The notes under the pieces: generated by a model
What the model was told of the DNA's origin: nothing
What the model saw: only the letters and a program-made list of their open reading frames with translations
Databases searched by the model: none
Part shown: piece by piece, positions 7,634-15,456 of the stretch
How the letters are laid out: every line of letters begins with the position of its first letter
How positions within the stretch are numbered: position 1 is the stretch's first letter
Translations under genes and position numbers: made by a program
IMG/VR virus record: IMGVR_UViG_3300005843_000026
Location: 1-34,148 of that record
DNA: 34,148 nt
Source of the DNA: a virus
Direction: 5' to 3' (one strand)

Positions 7634-8770
7634 ATGCGCGTCGCGATCGGAAAGAAGAACGACACCACGAAGACCGACCAGGTCTTCAAGCTCGAGGACA
7701 TGGACGTCCAAGAGGTGTCGGTCGTCGACAGCGCGGCGAACAAGCGGACGTTCCTCGTCGTGAAGAGCGACACGCGCAAGGACGTCGCGCCGCCGCCCGC
7801 CGCGGAGCAGACGCCGCCGGCGGTCCCCGCCGCGCCGCCCGCGCCTCAGGTCGCGGCGCCGCCGAGCGGGGCGCCGAGCGGCGAGCCGACGATCCGCATC
7901 GCGCCGGAGATCAAGGACGAGCTCGCGAAGCGACTCGCCGCGACGCTGCTCGGCCTCGAAGAGCTGCGCAAGATGGTCGACGCCGCCGAGGTCGTGCAGG
8001 GCGTCGTCGAGGTCCCCGCGGAGATCGTCGCGGCCGTCACGAAGGTGCTGACGATCCTCTCCGAGGGCGAGGTCGAGAAGGCGCAGTGGACGACGGCGTA
8101 CGTGAACGACCTCCCCGACTCCGCGTTCCTGCACATCAAGCCGGGCGGGACGAAGGACGAGGAGGGGAAGACGACGCCGCGCTCGCTGCGCATGTTCCCC
8201 TACAAGGACGCGACGGGCGCGGTGGACCTGCCGCACCTGCGGAACGCGCTCGCGCGGATCCCGCAGAGCTCGCTCGACCAGTCGGTGAAGGACGCGCTCG
8301 CGACGAAGGGCAAGTCGCTCCTCGCGACGGCGACGAAGGCGGACCTCGAGAAGCGGCTGCCGCAGCTCACCGACACGCGCAAGGCCGTGCTCACGAAGGT
8401 GCGCGGGCTCGCCTCGGACATTTCGAGCTCGATGGACGAGCTCCTCGCCGAGGTGGCCGCGCACGTCGAGGCGCCGTCGCCCGCCCCGACGCCCGCTCCG
8501 CCCGCCGCGCCCGCGCCCCCGGCGAGCATCGGGAAGGACGCGGGCGCGATCGCGGACGGCGTGAAGCGGCTCGAGGTCGTGCTGCAGAAGGGCATGACGC
8601 AGATCGCGCAGGCGCAGGAGCAGGTAGCGAAGGCCGCGCAGGTCGTGCACGCTGCGGCTGCGACGAGGGACACGCCGGCATCGCCCGCGGAGCCGGTGGT
8701 CGTGACGAAGACGGACGACGACGCGGCCGACAAGGACTGGCCGCTCGACATGAACGACGGGCGCGACTAA
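7634..8770 (+). CDS. prohead assembly/scaffold protein with protease-tail motif
   Basis: The 378-aa product opens with FKLEDMDVQEVSVVDSAANK (about residues 18-37), the (L/V)xEVSxVDxPAN motif that follows the catalytic domain in many prohead proteases. Then come an Ala/Pro linker, a helical region and a conserved-looking block AFLHIKPGGTKDEEGKTTPR (about 158-177) with LPHLRNALARIPQS, seen next to phage proteases. The C-terminus has coiled helices and a WPLDM motif. It probably acts as scaffold, or as the separated C-terminal half of a protease-scaffold polyprotein. ATG 7634 is chosen because TACCTT at 7610-7615 precedes it; an in-frame GTG lies at 7577. Confidence 0.68.
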   Translation: MRVAIGKKNDTTKTDQVFKLEDMDVQEVSVVDSAANKRTFLVVKSDTRKDVAPPPAAEQTPPAVPAAPPAPQVAAPPSGAPSGEPTIRIAPEIKDELAKRLAATLLGLEELRKMVDAAEVVQGVVEVPAEIVAAVTKVLTILSEGEVEKAQWTTAYVNDLPDSAFLHIKPGGTKDEEGKTTPRSLRMFPYKDATGAVDLPHLRNALARIPQSSLDQSVKDALATKGKSLLATATKADLEKRLPQLTDTRKAVLTKVRGLASDISSSMDELLAEVAAHVEAPSPAPTPAPPAAPAPPASIGKDAGAIADGVKRLEVVLQKGMTQIAQAQEQVAKAAQVVHAAAATRDTPASPAEPVVVTKTDDDAADKDWPLDMNDGRD

Positions 8771-8806
8771 CGCGACCCTCGACGACGAACGAAGAGGAAG
8801 GAACCC

Positions 8807-9760
8807 ATGACTCTCGACAACCGAAGCCTCCTGGCGAAGGCCGACCTCGCGCTCGCCGACATCACCGGCAACAACGGCCTCCTGCAGCCGGCGCAGGCGC
8901 AGCGCTTCATCCGCCTGCTCATCAAGGGCAGCAAGCTGCTCGGGATGTCGACCGTGACGCCGCTGAAGAGCCCGAAGCAGCTGATCAACAAGACCCGCTT
9001 CACGACGCGCGTGCTGCGCGCCGGCGCCGAGGGCGTGCCGATCGCGACGGGCGACCGCGCGAAGCCGACGCTGACGAACGTCGAGCACACCGCGCAGCTC
9101 GTGAAGGCGGAGGTGCGGCTCACGAACGAGGTGCTCGAGGACAACATCGAGGGCCAGCAGCTGCGCGACACCATCATGTCGATGCTCGGGGACGCGATCT
9201 CCCGCGACATGGAGGAGCTCGTCGTGCAGGGCGACACGACGTCGCTCGACACGTTCCTCGCGCTCTTCAACGGCACGCTCGCCGGCGCGACGTCGCACGT
9301 CGTGAACGTCGGCACCGTGCCGATCAACAAGGGCGCGCTGCGCGACATGCTCAAGTCGATGCCGTCCGAGTTCCTCCGGAACAAGGGCGCGCTCCGCTTC
9401 TGCACGAGCGTGAACGCGGAGATCGACTACCGCGACTTCCTCGCGGACCGGCTCACCGTGCTCGGCGACAAGGCGCTCGGCGCGGCGATCGGCGACGAGT
9501 CGATGCCGGTGGGCTACTCGGGCATCCCCGTGATCGACGTGCCCATGTTCCCGGAGAACCTCGGCGGCGGCACGAACTGCACGGACATCCTCCTGCTCGA
9601 CCCGAAGAACATCGACGTCGGGATCTGGCGGAACATCCGCATCGAGACGGACAAGGACATCTCCGAGGGCATCGTGAAGATCGTCGCGACGATGCGCTTC
9701 GACGCCGTCTACCAGGAAGAGCTCGCCGTCGTGAAGGCGACGAACGTCAAGGTCGGCTGA
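8807..9760 (+). CDS. major capsid protein, HK97 fold
   Basis: The 317-aa product has the features of HK97-fold major capsid proteins: an N-terminal helix, an E-loop region (TRFTTRVLRAGAEGVPIATGDRAKP), the spine helix with VRLTNEVLEDNIEGQQL and LGDAISRDMEELVVQGD, a P-domain with FLADRLTVLGDKALG, and GYSGIPVIDVPMFPENL. The C-terminus IRIETDKDISEGIVKIVATMRFDA is typical. It forms the icosahedral shell. AGAGGAAGGA precedes the ATG as a strong Shine-Dalgarno, unlike the leaderless genes, which suits a highly expressed product. The order protease - scaffold - capsid supports the call. Confidence 0.93.
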   Translation: MTLDNRSLLAKADLALADITGNNGLLQPAQAQRFIRLLIKGSKLLGMSTVTPLKSPKQLINKTRFTTRVLRAGAEGVPIATGDRAKPTLTNVEHTAQLVKAEVRLTNEVLEDNIEGQQLRDTIMSMLGDAISRDMEELVVQGDTTSLDTFLALFNGTLAGATSHVVNVGTVPINKGALRDMLKSMPSEFLRNKGALRFCTSVNAEIDYRDFLADRLTVLGDKALGAAIGDESMPVGYSGIPVIDVPMFPENLGGGTNCTDILLLDPKNIDVGIWRNIRIETDKDISEGIVKIVATMRFDAVYQEELAVVKATNVKVG

Positions 9761-9766
9761 CCCATC

Positions 9767-9772
9767 TAACCT
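9767..9772 (+). promoter_or_regulatory. -10 box TAACCT
   Basis: Lies after the major capsid stop, with a long leader, a hairpin and a Shine-Dalgarno before ATG 9847. Confidence 0.45.
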
Positions 9773-9814
9773 CGCGCGCTGCGCCCTAGGGATGATCCCG
9801 GGGCGCGCCGCGAG
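9771..9814 (+). terminator. two-part GC hairpin after the capsid gene
   Basis: Outer arms CTCGCG (9771-9776) / CGCGAG (9809-9814) and inner arms GCGCCC (9781-9786) / GGGCGC (9801-9806). It has no T tract. It could be a terminator, or leader structure for the transcript from TAACCT. Confidence 0.35.
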
Positions 9815-9846
9815 CCGGTTCCCGGAGCACACGAGGAGAGACGAAC

Positions 9847-10182
9847 ATGAGCGCGGCACTCACCACGGTCACGAAGGTCGCCCGCAACGGCAGCCCTCCG
9901 ATGAACTTCGACGAGGTCACCTTCGAGGGTCCGACGGCGTACCCGTCGGGCGGCACGACGGGCTTCGAGGCGGTCATCGCGGCCGTGCTCGGACGCGGGA
10001 CCATCGACCTCCTGGCCGTCATCCAGATCGACGGCAGCGGCTACGTGCTCCGCTACAACAAGGGCACCGACAAGCTGATGATCTTCGAGTCGGACAACGG
10101 CGGCGCGGACGGCCCGCTGCAGGAGACGACCACGGCGGACCTGCACACGACGGTCTTCCGCTGCCTCGTCGTCTCGACCTGA
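9847..10182 (+). CDS. probable head decoration protein
   Basis: The 111-aa product follows the major capsid gene. Its layout matches small beta-barrel proteins found there in related phages: TAYPSGGTTGFEAVIAAVLG, a strand rich in hydrophobics (IDLLAVIQIDGSGYVLRYN), DKLMIFESDNGGADGPLQE and a final strand FRCLVVST. It would bind the outside of the shell. GAGGAGAG upstream is a good Shine-Dalgarno. A TAACCT -10 box (9767-9772) and a GC-rich hairpin lie in the 86-base gap upstream. The decoration role is inferred from position and fold-like pattern. Confidence 0.7.
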   Translation: MSAALTTVTKVARNGSPPMNFDEVTFEGPTAYPSGGTTGFEAVIAAVLGRGTIDLLAVIQIDGSGYVLRYNKGTDKLMIFESDNGGADGPLQETTTADLHTTVFRCLVVST

Positions 10183-10189
10183 CAGACCA

Positions 10190-10226
10190 CGAGGGCCTGC
10201 ACCGCGTGACGGCGCGCGGGCCCTCG
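10190..10226 (+). terminator. hairpin followed by pyrimidine tract
   Basis: Arms CGAGGGCC (10190-10197) / GGCCCTCG (10219-10226), then CCTTCCCCCCCTCTCTC. It lies after the decoration gene and is plausibly an attenuated terminator. Confidence 0.4.
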
Positions 10227-10275
10227 CCTTCCCCCCCTCTCTCACCCCCGGCACGGCGACGCGGAGCGAACGACC

Positions 10276-10938
10276 ATGACGACCATCTTCACGGACTACG
10301 GCAGCGGCGGCGCGAGCCTCACGACGCGCGCGGACACCCCGGGTGCGTCGCTCCGTCACCCGCCCCTCTCGCGCACGCTCCGCGACATCGCGGACGACCT
10401 CACGACGCTCAAGGCGGAGATGAGCATCGGGTCGGGGAACGCGGCGGTCGTCGACATCACGGCGTTGCGGACGAAGTTCATCGCGACGCTGACGACGCTC
10501 GACAACGACGGCACGGTGAACGGCACCGACTACACGTCGCTCGAGTCGCCGGCGGCGATCACCGCGACCGCGATCCTCGACTCGTCGGGGCTCGTCGCGC
10601 AGCTCAACGCGCTCATCGTCGACGTGACGGCGTTCCGCACGAAGCTCGTCGCGACGCTCGCGAAGCTCGACCTCGACTCGGGCGTGACCGACGTGAACTA
10701 CGCGCTGCTGTGGACGCCCGCCGCCATCACGGCGACGACGATCACCACGCTCGCGGAGGCGGCCGCGTGCCTCACGAAGATCGCGGCGGACCTCGCCGCG
10801 GTGCGCGCCGGCTACGTCGGCATGCTCGCGAAGCTCGACCTCGACGCCGGCGTCACCGACACGAACTACGCGTCGTCGGCGGCGGTCGGCGCGCTCACGG
10901 TCGGCGCGCGAGCCGCGCTGCTCACGATCAAGGGCTGA
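10276..10938 (+). CDS. virion protein with three 56-residue repeats
   Basis: The 220-aa product contains three copies of a segment spaced 56 residues apart, starting near residues 63, 119 and 175. Each has ALRTKFxATLxxLDxD followed by VTDxNY and, in the first two, PAAITAT. The consensus LDLDxGVTDxNY recurs in small structural proteins of tailed phages. It has no cysteine except in ACLTK and no membrane segment. Located between decoration and connector genes, it is probably a head surface or fibre-like component. GCGGAGCGAACGACC upstream contains a weak Shine-Dalgarno. Confidence 0.65.
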   Translation: MTTIFTDYGSGGASLTTRADTPGASLRHPPLSRTLRDIADDLTTLKAEMSIGSGNAAVVDITALRTKFIATLTTLDNDGTVNGTDYTSLESPAAITATAILDSSGLVAQLNALIVDVTAFRTKLVATLAKLDLDSGVTDVNYALLWTPAAITATTITTLAEAAACLTKIAADLAAVRAGYVGMLAKLDLDAGVTDTNYASSAAVGALTVGARAALLTIKG

Positions 10939-10971
10939 GCGGCGAGCTCGGCGGGACGGGCTACACCAAGA

Positions 10972-11004
10972 AGGGGCTCGGGCGTCCTAGGCGTCCGGGC
11001 CCCT
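10972..11004 (+). terminator. 13-bp hairpin before the TACCCT promoter
   Basis: Arms 10972-10984 and 10992-11004, with a seven-base loop and two G-U pairs in RNA, followed by CACGTTTC. The 119-base gap also holds the next promoter. Confidence 0.5.
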
Positions 11005-11022
11005 CACGTTTCTGGTCGGTGC

Positions 11023-11028
11023 TACCCT
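11023..11028 (+). promoter_or_regulatory. -10 box TGC-TACCCT
   Basis: Follows the 10972-11004 hairpin and gives a leader of about 22 bases with Shine-Dalgarno AAGGAG before ATG 11058. Confidence 0.6.
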
Positions 11029-11057
11029 CGGGCGCACCCCACAAGGAGCAGGAACCG

Positions 11058-11723
11058 ATGGCCACCCACTTCGTCCGCATCAAGCCGTTCAACCCCAAGA
11101 AGGGCTACAAGGTCCGCACCTACACGTACGGCGGCACGAAGTACGTCGAGGAGCAGGGCTGGTACCAGGTCGCGGACGACAAGCTCGCGGCCGAGCTCCG
11201 CGAGCTGACGCAGGCGGCGTACGACGGCGAGTCGCCGCCGCTCTTCGACGTGTGCACGCGGGACGAGGCGCTCGCGATCGAGAAGCGGGAGCGCGCCGCG
11301 AAGGACGTGCGCTCGACGGTGGAGACGGCGGCCGAGGCTGCGGTCGACCGCGCCGCGAAGCCGCGGCCGGGGCTCGAGCGCGCGCGCCGGCTGGCGGGCA
11401 CGCTCACGACGGACGACCTGAAGCCGGAGGACAAGGAGCGCGCCGCGGCGGCGCTGCTCGGCGCGGAGACCGACGACGAGGCGGAGACGAAGCCCAACGT
11501 CGTCGCGGAGGTCGGGCGGCTCGGCGACGAGGAGCAGCCGGACGACGCGGGGGCGGAAGCGGGCGCCGCGCAGCCGGAAGGCCGCGTGAGCTCGACGAGC
11601 GGCGAGGACGTCGTCGAGAGCTCGGACGACGACGCGAACGACGAGGACCCGCCGGCGCCCGCGCGCGGCGCGCCCCCGAAGACGACGAAGCCGACCGGTC
11701 GCTCGTCGCGCCCGGGGCGCTGA
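11058..11723 (+). CDS. hypothetical head-module protein with disordered acidic tail
   Basis: The 221-aa product has a short ordered N-terminal domain (residues 1-80, FVRIKPFNPKKGYKVRTYTY then KYVEEQGWYQV). The C-terminal half is long, charged and probably disordered, rich in Asp, Glu, Ala and Pro. AAGGAGCAGG is the Shine-Dalgarno, and a TACCCT box at 11023-11028 gives a short 5' leader. It sits directly before the connector gene. The N-terminal domain resembles small proteins found in phage head modules, but I cannot name the family. Confidence 0.6.
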   Translation: MATHFVRIKPFNPKKGYKVRTYTYGGTKYVEEQGWYQVADDKLAAELRELTQAAYDGESPPLFDVCTRDEALAIEKRERAAKDVRSTVETAAEAAVDRAAKPRPGLERARRLAGTLTTDDLKPEDKERAAAALLGAETDDEAETKPNVVAEVGRLGDEEQPDDAGAEAGAAQPEGRVSSTSGEDVVESSDDDANDEDPPAPARGAPPKTTKPTGRSSRPGR

Positions 11724-11761
11724 GCGAGCGTCGAGGGGTAGGCGGGCCGACGCCCGCGGGC

Positions 11762-11767
11762 TACGCT
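11762..11767 (+). promoter_or_regulatory. -10 box TACGCT, leaderless
   Basis: Ends seven bases before ATG 11775. Confidence 0.6.
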
Positions 11768-11774
11768 GGCCGCG

Positions 11775-12911
11775 ATGGCAGCGCAGCCCCAGCCCGCCTA
11801 CCGCCCCGACCTGCCGTGCACCCTCGTCGTCGACGCGGACGGGTTCCTGACGCGGCCCTACAGCCTCGAGGTCCAGGTGCTCGACCCGGCCGGCGGGACC
11901 GTCTACGCGCGCGTCGCGGTCGCGGTGGGGACGCCGCCGGGGAACGCGGGCGACGACGCGGTCGCGGACGCGCCGCTCGGCGCCGACGAGCTCGCGCTCG
12001 GGTACTACCGCCCGCACCTCTACGACCCGGACAACGGCGCCGTGGACGCGGCGGCCGCGGGGCGGCGGACGGTCCGGTACTTCTGCAAGCTCGAGTCGAC
12101 GAGCGCGGAGACGCAGTGGGACGTGCCGTGGGAGAAGGTCGCGGGCGGCGTGCGGTCGGACGGCGCGCCGCGGTACGCGCTCGTCGCGGACCTGCGCGAC
12201 GAGGGGTTCACGAGCACCGTCCTGCCCGACGCGCGCGCGATCGCGCTCCTGAAGCGCGCGTCGCGCATGGTCGAGCGGCTGACGGGGCGAGTGTTCGCCC
12301 CGGTGCGGAAGACGATCAGCGTGAACGGCAAGGGCGGGACGATCCTGCAGCTCGGCGAGGAGGTCGTCGGCGTCGGGCGCGTGGCGGTCGACTCGTCGTT
12401 CCTCGCGCCGGCGGACCTGCGGTTCGGGCCCGAGCTCATGCGGGTCTACTCGCGGCACCTGACGCAGCGGCTCCGCTTCCCCGACGACCGGCAGAACCCG
12501 AAGATCGAGCTCTACGTGGCGGAGGACCAGCAGCGGCCGCGCGGGTTCGCGTCGTACACGCTCGAGAACTTCCTCTGGCCGCGCGGGCAGCAGAACGTGC
12601 ACGTCGACGGCGCGTTCGGGTACACCGAGCCCGACGGCTCGCCGATGGGGCGGACGCCGAGCGAGCTCGCGCTCGCGGTGATGCTCCTAGTGCAGAAGGG
12701 GCTCGCGACGGTCGCGTCGGGCGACCTGCTCACCGACGGCACCGACTGGCGCGCGACGATGCAGCGCACGCGCGACCAGTCGGTGAGCTTCGCGGGGCCG
12801 CGGACGAACGCGCGGCCGGGCGACCCGATCCTCGGCGCGTTCACCGGCGACCCGACGGTGGATTCGATCCTCGTCTCCTTTGTTCGACCGCCTTCGCTCG
12901 GCGCCGCGTGA
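11775..12911 (+). CDS. head-tail connector / adaptor-like protein
   Basis: The 378-aa product has an N-terminal beta domain (residues 1-125) and a second half with an adaptor-like pattern: LPDARAIALLKRASRMVERL (helix), then TGRVFAPVRKTISVNGKGG and LQLGEEVVGV, the arrangement of head-tail connector proteins that dock below the portal. WPRGQQNVHVDGAFGYTEPD resembles the strand-turn region of gp6/gp15-type adaptors. TACGCT (11762-11767) ends seven bases before the ATG, predicting leaderless translation. Position between the capsid and tail-completion genes agrees. Confidence 0.72.
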   Translation: MAAQPQPAYRPDLPCTLVVDADGFLTRPYSLEVQVLDPAGGTVYARVAVAVGTPPGNAGDDAVADAPLGADELALGYYRPHLYDPDNGAVDAAAAGRRTVRYFCKLESTSAETQWDVPWEKVAGGVRSDGAPRYALVADLRDEGFTSTVLPDARAIALLKRASRMVERLTGRVFAPVRKTISVNGKGGTILQLGEEVVGVGRVAVDSSFLAPADLRFGPELMRVYSRHLTQRLRFPDDRQNPKIELYVAEDQQRPRGFASYTLENFLWPRGQQNVHVDGAFGYTEPDGSPMGRTPSELALAVMLLVQKGLATVASGDLLTDGTDWRATMQRTRDQSVSFAGPRTNARPGDPILGAFTGDPTVDSILVSFVRPPSLGAA

Positions 12912-12917
12912 CGCTGC

Positions 12918-12923
12918 TAGGAT
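12918..12923 (+). promoter_or_regulatory. -10 box TGC-TAGGAT, leaderless
   Basis: Ends seven bases before GTG 12931 and decides that start over ATG 12922. Confidence 0.55.
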
Positions 12924-12930
12924 GGCCCAC

Positions 12931-13242
12931 GTGGGCGAGCCTGCTCCTCGATTGGACGGCGTCACGATCGAGGAGGCCGTCGCGCGCGCGATGGAGATCG
13001 GCGAGTCGCTCGGCGGGCGCGACAAGCGGTGCCTCGAGGTGCTCTGCCGCGCGGCGACTCGAGGTGCGCGCATCTCGTCGACGGCGATCCCGGCGGTGAG
13101 CCACGCGGCGAAGGGCGCGCAGCACTTCGTGGCGGCGCAGCGCGAGCTCGCCGCGGGGCTGCAGGAGATCGGCGAGACGACGTCCTCGCTGCGCGCGGCG
13201 GTGGTCGGCGACGAGCGCGACCCCGACGACAAGGAGGAGTGA
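12931..13242 (+). CDS. small helical hypothetical protein (103 aa)
   Basis: I chose GTG 12931 because TAGGAT (12918-12923) ends exactly seven bases upstream, as in the other leaderless genes; ATG 12922 would overlap the -10 box. The protein is helical with an acidic C-terminus. Its stop overlaps the next ATG (TGATG). No family is recognised. It may be a connector accessory. Confidence 0.6.
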   Translation: MGEPAPRLDGVTIEEAVARAMEIGESLGGRDKRCLEVLCRAATRGARISSTAIPAVSHAAKGAQHFVAAQRELAAGLQEIGETTSSLRAAVVGDERDPDDKEE

Positions 13243-13781
13243 TGGGCTACAGGGGTCGACTCATCTTCCCGTTCGTCGCCGAGCTCGCGCGGCTCGACCT
13301 GGAGGGCACGGCCGCGGACCCGGACGGCGCGGGCCCGATGACGACGGGCTTCGACGACGTGCTGCAGGCGCCGCTGCGCGTGCCCGACGGGACGGTCGAC
13401 GGCGCGACAGCCGAGACGTACCTGTCGCCGATCAAGCTGCGCTGCCAGGTCGAGGACGAGTCGTGGGAGCAGCTGCGGATGATGCGAACCGGCGACGCGC
13501 CGGCGAGCGACGTGATCCTCGTCTTCCACTTCAAGGACCTCGAGCTGCTCGGGTACGTCGACGCGACGACGGGCGACGCGCTCGCGCCGCGCGTCGGCGA
13601 CAAGCTCGTGTCGATCCGACGCTCGCCCGACGACACGCTCGTGCAGGCCGTGCACGACCCGCCGGGGCTCTACTGCGTCGAGGCGCAGCCGCGCTCCTAC
13701 GGTCTCTCGGGGCTGCGCCGGAACCTGCTCGCGTGCACGTTCCGCGACCGCCCGCGCTCGTCGCCGACCGCCGGGCGGTGA
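13242..13781 (+). CDS. head closure-like conserved phage protein
   Basis: The 179-aa product starts at an ATG overlapping the upstream TGA, with AAGGAGGAG as an excellent Shine-Dalgarno. It begins GYRGRLIFPFVAELARLD. It has a beta-rich body with LSPIKLRCQVEDESWEQLRM and VILVFHFKDLELLGYVD, a pattern seen in proteins between adaptor and tail-completion genes of related myoviruses. Position suggests head closure or a stopper; this is inference. Next gene begins three bases after the stop. Confidence 0.65.
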   Translation: MGYRGRLIFPFVAELARLDLEGTAADPDGAGPMTTGFDDVLQAPLRVPDGTVDGATAETYLSPIKLRCQVEDESWEQLRMMRTGDAPASDVILVFHFKDLELLGYVDATTGDALAPRVGDKLVSIRRSPDDTLVQAVHDPPGLYCVEAQPRSYGLSGLRRNLLACTFRDRPRSSPTAGR

Positions 13782-13784
13782 CGC

Positions 13785-14408
13785 GTGGCGGACGTCCGGA
13801 TCCTGCGCGTCGGGAAGTGGGAGGTCGCGCGGCACATCCTGCACTCGCTGCCGCACCGCTTCGAGAAGGCGGTCGACGAGGGCATCGCGCAGGAGGCCCA
13901 CTTCATGCGCGGCAAGGTCGTCGAGGGCCTGCGCGAGCAGGCGCCGGGCGGGCAGACGTTCAAGCCGCTCGTCGAGTCGACGATCGCGAAGCGTCAGTTG
14001 CTCCGCTTCCGCGGGACGAAGGCGCTCATCGTGCGGGGCGACCTGGCGCGGTCGATCACGGTGCAGCGGCAGCCGAGCGGCTCCTACTTCGTCGGGGTGC
14101 TCCGGACGGCGCGCGGGCGGCTCGGCTCGCCGCTCGCGAACGTGGCCGAGCTCAACGAGTTCGGCAGCCGGCCGATCGCGATCCGGATCACCCCCAAGAT
14201 GCGACGGTTCCTCGCGATGCTCGGGCACATGACGGGGCACGAGCCGTCGGAGGACGGCGGCGGGACGGGCATCGTCGTCGTGCAGATCCCGGCGCGGCCC
14301 TTCATGCGGCCCGTCGCGGAGAAGTACTTCGGCGACCGCGACGCCGTCGCGCAGCGCTTCCTCGGGCGCATCTCGCGCAGCCTCGCGGGCGACCTCGGAA
14401 CGCCGTAG
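13785..14408 (+). CDS. tail completion / virion morphogenesis protein (HK97 gp10-like)
   Basis: The 207-aa product has the HK97 gp10 / Mu gpG-like arrangement: a long N-terminal helix (HRFEKAVDEGIAQEAHFMRG), a core with PLVESTIAKRQ and RGDLARSITVQ, the strand ELNEFGSRPIAIRITPKMRR, and the C-terminal IPARPFMRPV that closes most members of this family. It would cap the tail or join it to the head. GTG 13785 lies three bases after the previous stop. Its own stop TAG forms the first bases of the next promoter's TAGAGT box. Confidence 0.82.
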   Translation: MADVRILRVGKWEVARHILHSLPHRFEKAVDEGIAQEAHFMRGKVVEGLREQAPGGQTFKPLVESTIAKRQLLRFRGTKALIVRGDLARSITVQRQPSGSYFVGVLRTARGRLGSPLANVAELNEFGSRPIAIRITPKMRRFLAMLGHMTGHEPSEDGGGTGIVVVQIPARPFMRPVAEKYFGDRDAVAQRFLGRISRSLAGDLGTP

Positions 14409-14411
14409 AGT
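14406..14411 (+). promoter_or_regulatory. -10 box TAGAGT made from a stop codon
   Basis: The upstream stop TAG is the first half of the box. Ends six bases before GTG 14418. Confidence 0.45.
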
Positions 14412-14417
14412 CCCTGC

Positions 14418-15395
14418 GTGGCCGTCCCGACGATCGCGACCGTGACGCCGGCGACCGGGCACCCGGGCGGCGGCACGCTCGTGCGGGTCGACGGGACGGG
14501 GTTCCAGCTGCCCGCGTCGCCGCCGCCGGCGAGCGAGGGGCGCACCGTCGCGCCGCCGGGCACCGTCCGCGTGTTCTTCGACGGCGTCGAGGCGGCGGGC
14601 GTGAAGGTCGTGAGCTCGACGCGGGTCTACGCGTACGCGCCGCGGTACAAGCCTGCGGCGGACGCGGCCGCGGACCTGGACGGGCTCCCCGACGCGGTCG
14701 ACGTCGAGGTCCGGAACGTGGGCCCGTTCGGCGAGACGCTCGGCGCCGAGCGCGTCGTCGCGGCGGGCGCGTACACGTACAAGCACACGCCGCTCACGAG
14801 CAGGAGCAGCCTGACGCGCGTCGTGCGGCAGCTCGTGCTCGAGCTGATGCGTCAGATCCACCCGAACGTCGTGCTGACGCGGAGCGTGGACTTCTCGGAG
14901 ACGCCGAGCGACCCGTCGCGCCGGATCGCGAACGCGAAGGTGCCCGGGCTCTTCCTCGTCGGGCCCAAGCTCCGCGAGAACAAGCTGTACCGGACGCAGG
15001 TGCTCCCGCAGTCGACGTCCACCGAGGGGCTCACGCGCACGCACGCGAGCGCGCGCACCGTCGACCTCGTGTTCGGGATCGGGGCTCTGGCGGACGACCC
15101 GAACACGCTGCTCGAGCTCGCCAACGCGATCACCGACTTCACGAACCGGAACGTGTGGCTCCTCGTGCCGCGCGAGCAGGGCGGCGCCGAGCTCGTCCGG
15201 TACGACCTCGACATGGAGGACGACGTCGAGGTCGACTCGACGCCGAGCGAGTCGAACGTGCTCTCGGCGAGCGGGACGATCTCGGTGGCGGGCGTCGATG
15301 TGATCGGCCTGCCTGACTTCGACGCGGACGAGGTCCTGACCGAGCTGCCCGAGCTTGGCAGCGACCCGGAGATCGAGACGTCGAGCACCGTCTGA
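14418..15395 (+). CDS. tail terminator-like protein with N-terminal IPT/TIG domain
   Basis: Residues 1 to about 115 form an IPT/TIG immunoglobulin-like domain: PTIATVTPATGHPGGGTLVR, then VRVFFDGVEAAGVKVVSSTR and VEVRNVGPFGETL. After a short linker, residues about 130-325 resemble a tail terminator: LTRVVRQLVLELMRQIHPNV, then DLVFGIGALADDPNTLLELA and WLLVPRE. The combination suggests a tail-end ring with an exposed Ig decoration. TAGAGT (14406-14411) ends six bases before GTG 14418, so the message is predicted leaderless. The TIG call is firm; the terminator role is moderate and relies on position before the sheath. Confidence 0.72.
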   Translation: MAVPTIATVTPATGHPGGGTLVRVDGTGFQLPASPPPASEGRTVAPPGTVRVFFDGVEAAGVKVVSSTRVYAYAPRYKPAADAAADLDGLPDAVDVEVRNVGPFGETLGAERVVAAGAYTYKHTPLTSRSSLTRVVRQLVLELMRQIHPNVVLTRSVDFSETPSDPSRRIANAKVPGLFLVGPKLRENKLYRTQVLPQSTSTEGLTRTHASARTVDLVFGIGALADDPNTLLELANAITDFTNRNVWLLVPREQGGAELVRYDLDMEDDVEVDSTPSESNVLSASGTISVAGVDVIGLPDFDADEVLTELPELGSDPEIETSSTV

Positions 15396-15430
15396 CGGGC
15401 CGGACGTAGCGTCGCCGGAAAGGTGCGTGC

Positions 15431-15436
15431 TAGCCT
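15431..15436 (+). promoter_or_regulatory. -10 box TGC-TAGCCT
   Basis: Gives a leader of about 15 bases with GGAGG before ATG 15457. Confidence 0.55.
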
Positions 15437-15456
15437 CGGCGCGGAGGCTCGCCCCC

